Source of the DNA: Syntrophales bacterium
GTDB lineage: Bacteria; Desulfobacterota; Syntrophia; Syntrophales; UBA2210
DNA length: 15,753 bases
Reading direction: 5' to 3'
Assembly (NCBI GenBank): GCA_023230565.1
Contig: JALNXD010000060.1
Location: forward strand, 1 to 15,753
In this document: one piece after another, positions 14,042 to 15,753 of the stretch
How the letters are laid out: every line of letters starts with the position of its first letter
Position numbering within the stretch: position 1 is the first letter of the stretch
Program-made: the position numbers and the translations under genes
Notes under the pieces: generated by a model
Databases searched by the model: none
What the model was told of the DNA's origin: nothing
The model's input: the letters and a program-made list of their open reading frames with translations, nothing else

Positions 14042-15731
14042 GAACCCCGCCTGTAGCTATAGACACAAACACCATAATTCCCATTGATTTCAAGAAATTT
14101 TTTAATCCAAGCTCACGCAAGAGCACAACGAATGTAGCTATGCAGGGAAAAAACATGGTTAATACCACACTGCCGATAACCATCTGCTTGGCTGTCATTG
14201 TAGAGAGGGCCAACATGCCTAATGCTGCATCTTTTCTCAGGAAACCGATTACAATTGCTGTAACCGACTCTTTCGGCAATCCTAAAATACCCGTAATTAC
14301 GGGTTCCGTAGCGCGCGCGAGATAATCAAATAGTCCGACAAAAAAAAGAATATTGATAATCAAAACTGCAATCATGATAATTGGTATTGCTTCTATGAGA
14401 AAACCTTTAATTCTCATTACAAGTTTCTGTACTATGGTCTTCCACGGAGGAATTCTGTATGGAGGGACTTCGATAAGAAGTTCGGGGCTCAAACCACGTA
14501 ATATTTTATTTAATATCGTTCCTATGAATATCCATACGATAAATAGTGTCAGATACACTATTACCACGTACTGGACACCGAATTGCCCCACAAGACCGAA
14601 AATCATTGCCTGGGCCGATGCACAAGGAATAGCGATTGCAACAAGGGTAGCTGCGATAAAGCGTTCCCGCTCACTTTCGAGTACACGTGTGGCAAGTACA
14701 GCTGGAACATTGCATCCAAGTCCCAGAAGCGTTGGTATAATTGCAAAACCATGCAGCCCAAGCCGATGCATTGTAGTATCGAGCAGTATCGCAAGGCGGG
14801 GCAGATATCCTGTATCTTCAAGTATTCCTAGAATGAAATAGAAGGCAATTATATACGGAAGGACCATTGCAACAGGGACATAAAGACCACTGCTTAATAT
14901 ACCGAAGGATTCAGTAAAGCTTATTGCATCATTAAGAATTTTTCCGACAATAATGTCATGAAAGAATCCCCCCCGATTCATTAATCCGCTTAGATTCTCA
15001 AGAACGGGTCGCCACACTCTGTCAAAGACCGGATCGAATACATAGGTAATTAACGATTCGCCAATAAAACGAATAATATAAAAAGACGACGCTAATACTG
15101 CAAGGGCAATGACAGATCCTGAGACGGGTTTTACACTTGCATCTTCCAGTCTTTCAAACCACTTATGATGGCGATGAGTAATTTGCTGAACTTGTTCAAC
15201 TATATTCCCGACATACGACCATCGTTCGTTCCGGTCGCGAACAACGGGCTCCGGAATCGGAGCGCCGGGTATGGCACGCACTAGCTTTTTTATGCCTTGT
15301 CCCGATAATCCTGAGGTTTTTATGACAGGAACGCCAAGTATCCTTTCCAGCTTTTCAACATCAATCTCGATTCCGCGGTGTTTTGTATCGTCCCACATGT
15401 TAAGAGCTATCACAAGCGGTACTTGCTTTTCCATCAACTGAAGAGTGAGGTAAAGATTTCTTTCAAGATTAGTTGCATTTACCACATTGACGACTACATC
15501 ACCTGTTTCCAGCATTTTTGCTGCTATTTCCTCTGCTTCCGAAGTAGGATCAAGTGTGTAGGTCCCGGGGACATCTATTACTTCTGCGGCGGTATCATTG
15601 ATTTTCATAAATCCGCTGGTAAAGGATACAGTAGTCCCCGGGTAATTGGACGATATTACACGTACTCCTGTCAGTCTTGAAAAAATGACACTTTTACCGA
15701 CATTTGGATTTCCCATGAGCAGGATGTTCAT
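14025..15731 (-). CDS. feoB: Ferrous iron transport protein B, short form
   Basis: GTP-dependent Fe(II) importer of the inner membrane. The N-terminal G domain shows GNPNVGKS (7-14, G1), PGTT (31-34, G2 threonine), DVPG (53-56, G3), NMWD (111-114, G4) and SGLSG (140-144, G5). The membrane part starts near 205 and has the two Gate regions: LEDTGYLPR (304-312), LGLGCNVPA (336-344) with Cys340, IPCASAQ (368-374), and later GFLRKDAAL (496-504) and FFPCIATF (527-534) with Cys530. At 568 residues it is shorter than the about 770 of the E. coli protein; the shortening is mainly in the helical region after the G domain (roughly 150-200) and at the C-terminus. That region has a His cluster, HRHHKW (186-191). 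Both Gate regions are present, so the gene appears intact. Start ATG at 15731 overlaps the stop of the upstream frame by four bases. The 3' end overlaps rmuC by 17 bases. Confidence 0.93.
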   Translation of the reverse strand: MNILLMGNPNVGKSVIFSRLTGVRVISSNYPGTTVSFTSGFMKINDTAAEVIDVPGTYTLDPTSEAEEIAAKMLETGDVVVNVVNATNLERNLYLTLQLMEKQVPLVIALNMWDDTKHRGIEIDVEKLERILGVPVIKTSGLSGQGIKKLVRAIPGAPIPEPVVRDRNERWSYVGNIVEQVQQITHRHHKWFERLEDASVKPVSGSVIALAVLASSFYIIRFIGESLITYVFDPVFDRVWRPVLENLSGLMNRGGFFHDIIVGKILNDAISFTESFGILSSGLYVPVAMVLPYIIAFYFILGILEDTGYLPRLAILLDTTMHRLGLHGFAIIPTLLGLGCNVPAVLATRVLESERERFIAATLVAIAIPCASAQAMIFGLVGQFGVQYVVIVYLTLFIVWIFIGTILNKILRGLSPELLIEVPPYRIPPWKTIVQKLVMRIKGFLIEAIPIIMIAVLIINILFFVGLFDYLARATEPVITGILGLPKESVTAIVIGFLRKDAALGMLALSTMTAKQMVIGSVVLTMFFPCIATFVVLLRELGLKNFLKSMGIMVFVSIATGGVLNLIL

Positions 15732-15753
15732 TTATACACTATGTCCAGTTTCA
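15728..15753 (-). CDS. Possible 3' end of an upstream gene coupled to feoB (partial)
   Basis: Minus-strand reading just before feoB gives KLDIVYK then TGA at 15730-15728, forming an ATGA overlap with the feoB start. This is the arrangement expected of a translationally coupled feoA or similar small gene, and the feoB start has only a weak ribosome binding site of its own. Only seven full codons are visible, so neither the frame nor the identity is certain. Confidence 0.35.

Noticed and set aside
14353..14841. 162-codon plus-strand frame opposite feoB
   Set aside because: Lies entirely antisense to intact feoB membrane segments, and its composition follows from the complement of hydrophobic codons.

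Overview
The window looks like ordinary chromosome from an anaerobic Gram-negative bacterium. The best guess is a Desulfobacterota (former Deltaproteobacteria) lineage of syntrophic or sulfate-reducing type. This is inferred from the gene set: an outer-membrane alginate-export-type barrel and a periplasmic monofunctional transglycosylase show a Gram-negative envelope, while a CoA-disulfide-reductase-type flavoprotein fused to rhodanese, an orphan branched-chain-type binding protein next to an acyl-CoA ligase, and a short FeoB are common in such anaerobes. By eye the DNA is moderately AT-rich. I see no tRNA, rRNA, CRISPR array, complete insertion sequence or phage module.

Layout, left to right. 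Positions 1-358 are non-coding and carry two strong inverted repeats ahead of a secreted ligand-binding protein (359-1711). A terminator-like hairpin (1738-1774) separates it from an AMP-forming acyl-CoA ligase (1806-3473). A long, probably bidirectional hairpin (3489-3523) then closes this unit and the convergent outer-membrane barrel gene (3612-5009, minus). The barrel gene is divergent from a flavoprotein-rhodanese fusion (5391-7088), which ends in its own terminator (7102-7145).

Positions 7146-7589 contain no convincing gene but hold, on the minus strand, two consecutive hairpins that look like domains V and VI of a decayed group II (class C type) intron. Three small genes follow: an unrecognised 104-residue protein, a YbaK-type aminoacyl-tRNA deacylase and a GYD-domain protein. 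A minus-strand YihY-type membrane protein with a soluble C-terminal domain (8985-10322) faces them.

After a 359-base divergent spacer comes a plus-strand run: a four-domain S1 RNA-binding protein (10682-11896), MtgA (11987-12760) and RmuC (12824-14041). RmuC overlaps by 17 bases the convergent feoB (14025-15731, minus). FeoB starts in a 4-base overlap with the stop of a gene that continues beyond the right edge, possibly a feoA-like partner.

Functionally the left third suggests uptake and CoA activation of a carboxylic acid. The middle concerns thiol/sulfur redox and translation quality control. The right third holds housekeeping (RNA binding, cell wall, recombination) and ferrous iron uptake. 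I found no clearly new multi-gene system. The most interesting items are the intron relic, the cysteine-rich binding protein paired with a CoA ligase, and the unrecognised small gene next to the deacylase.
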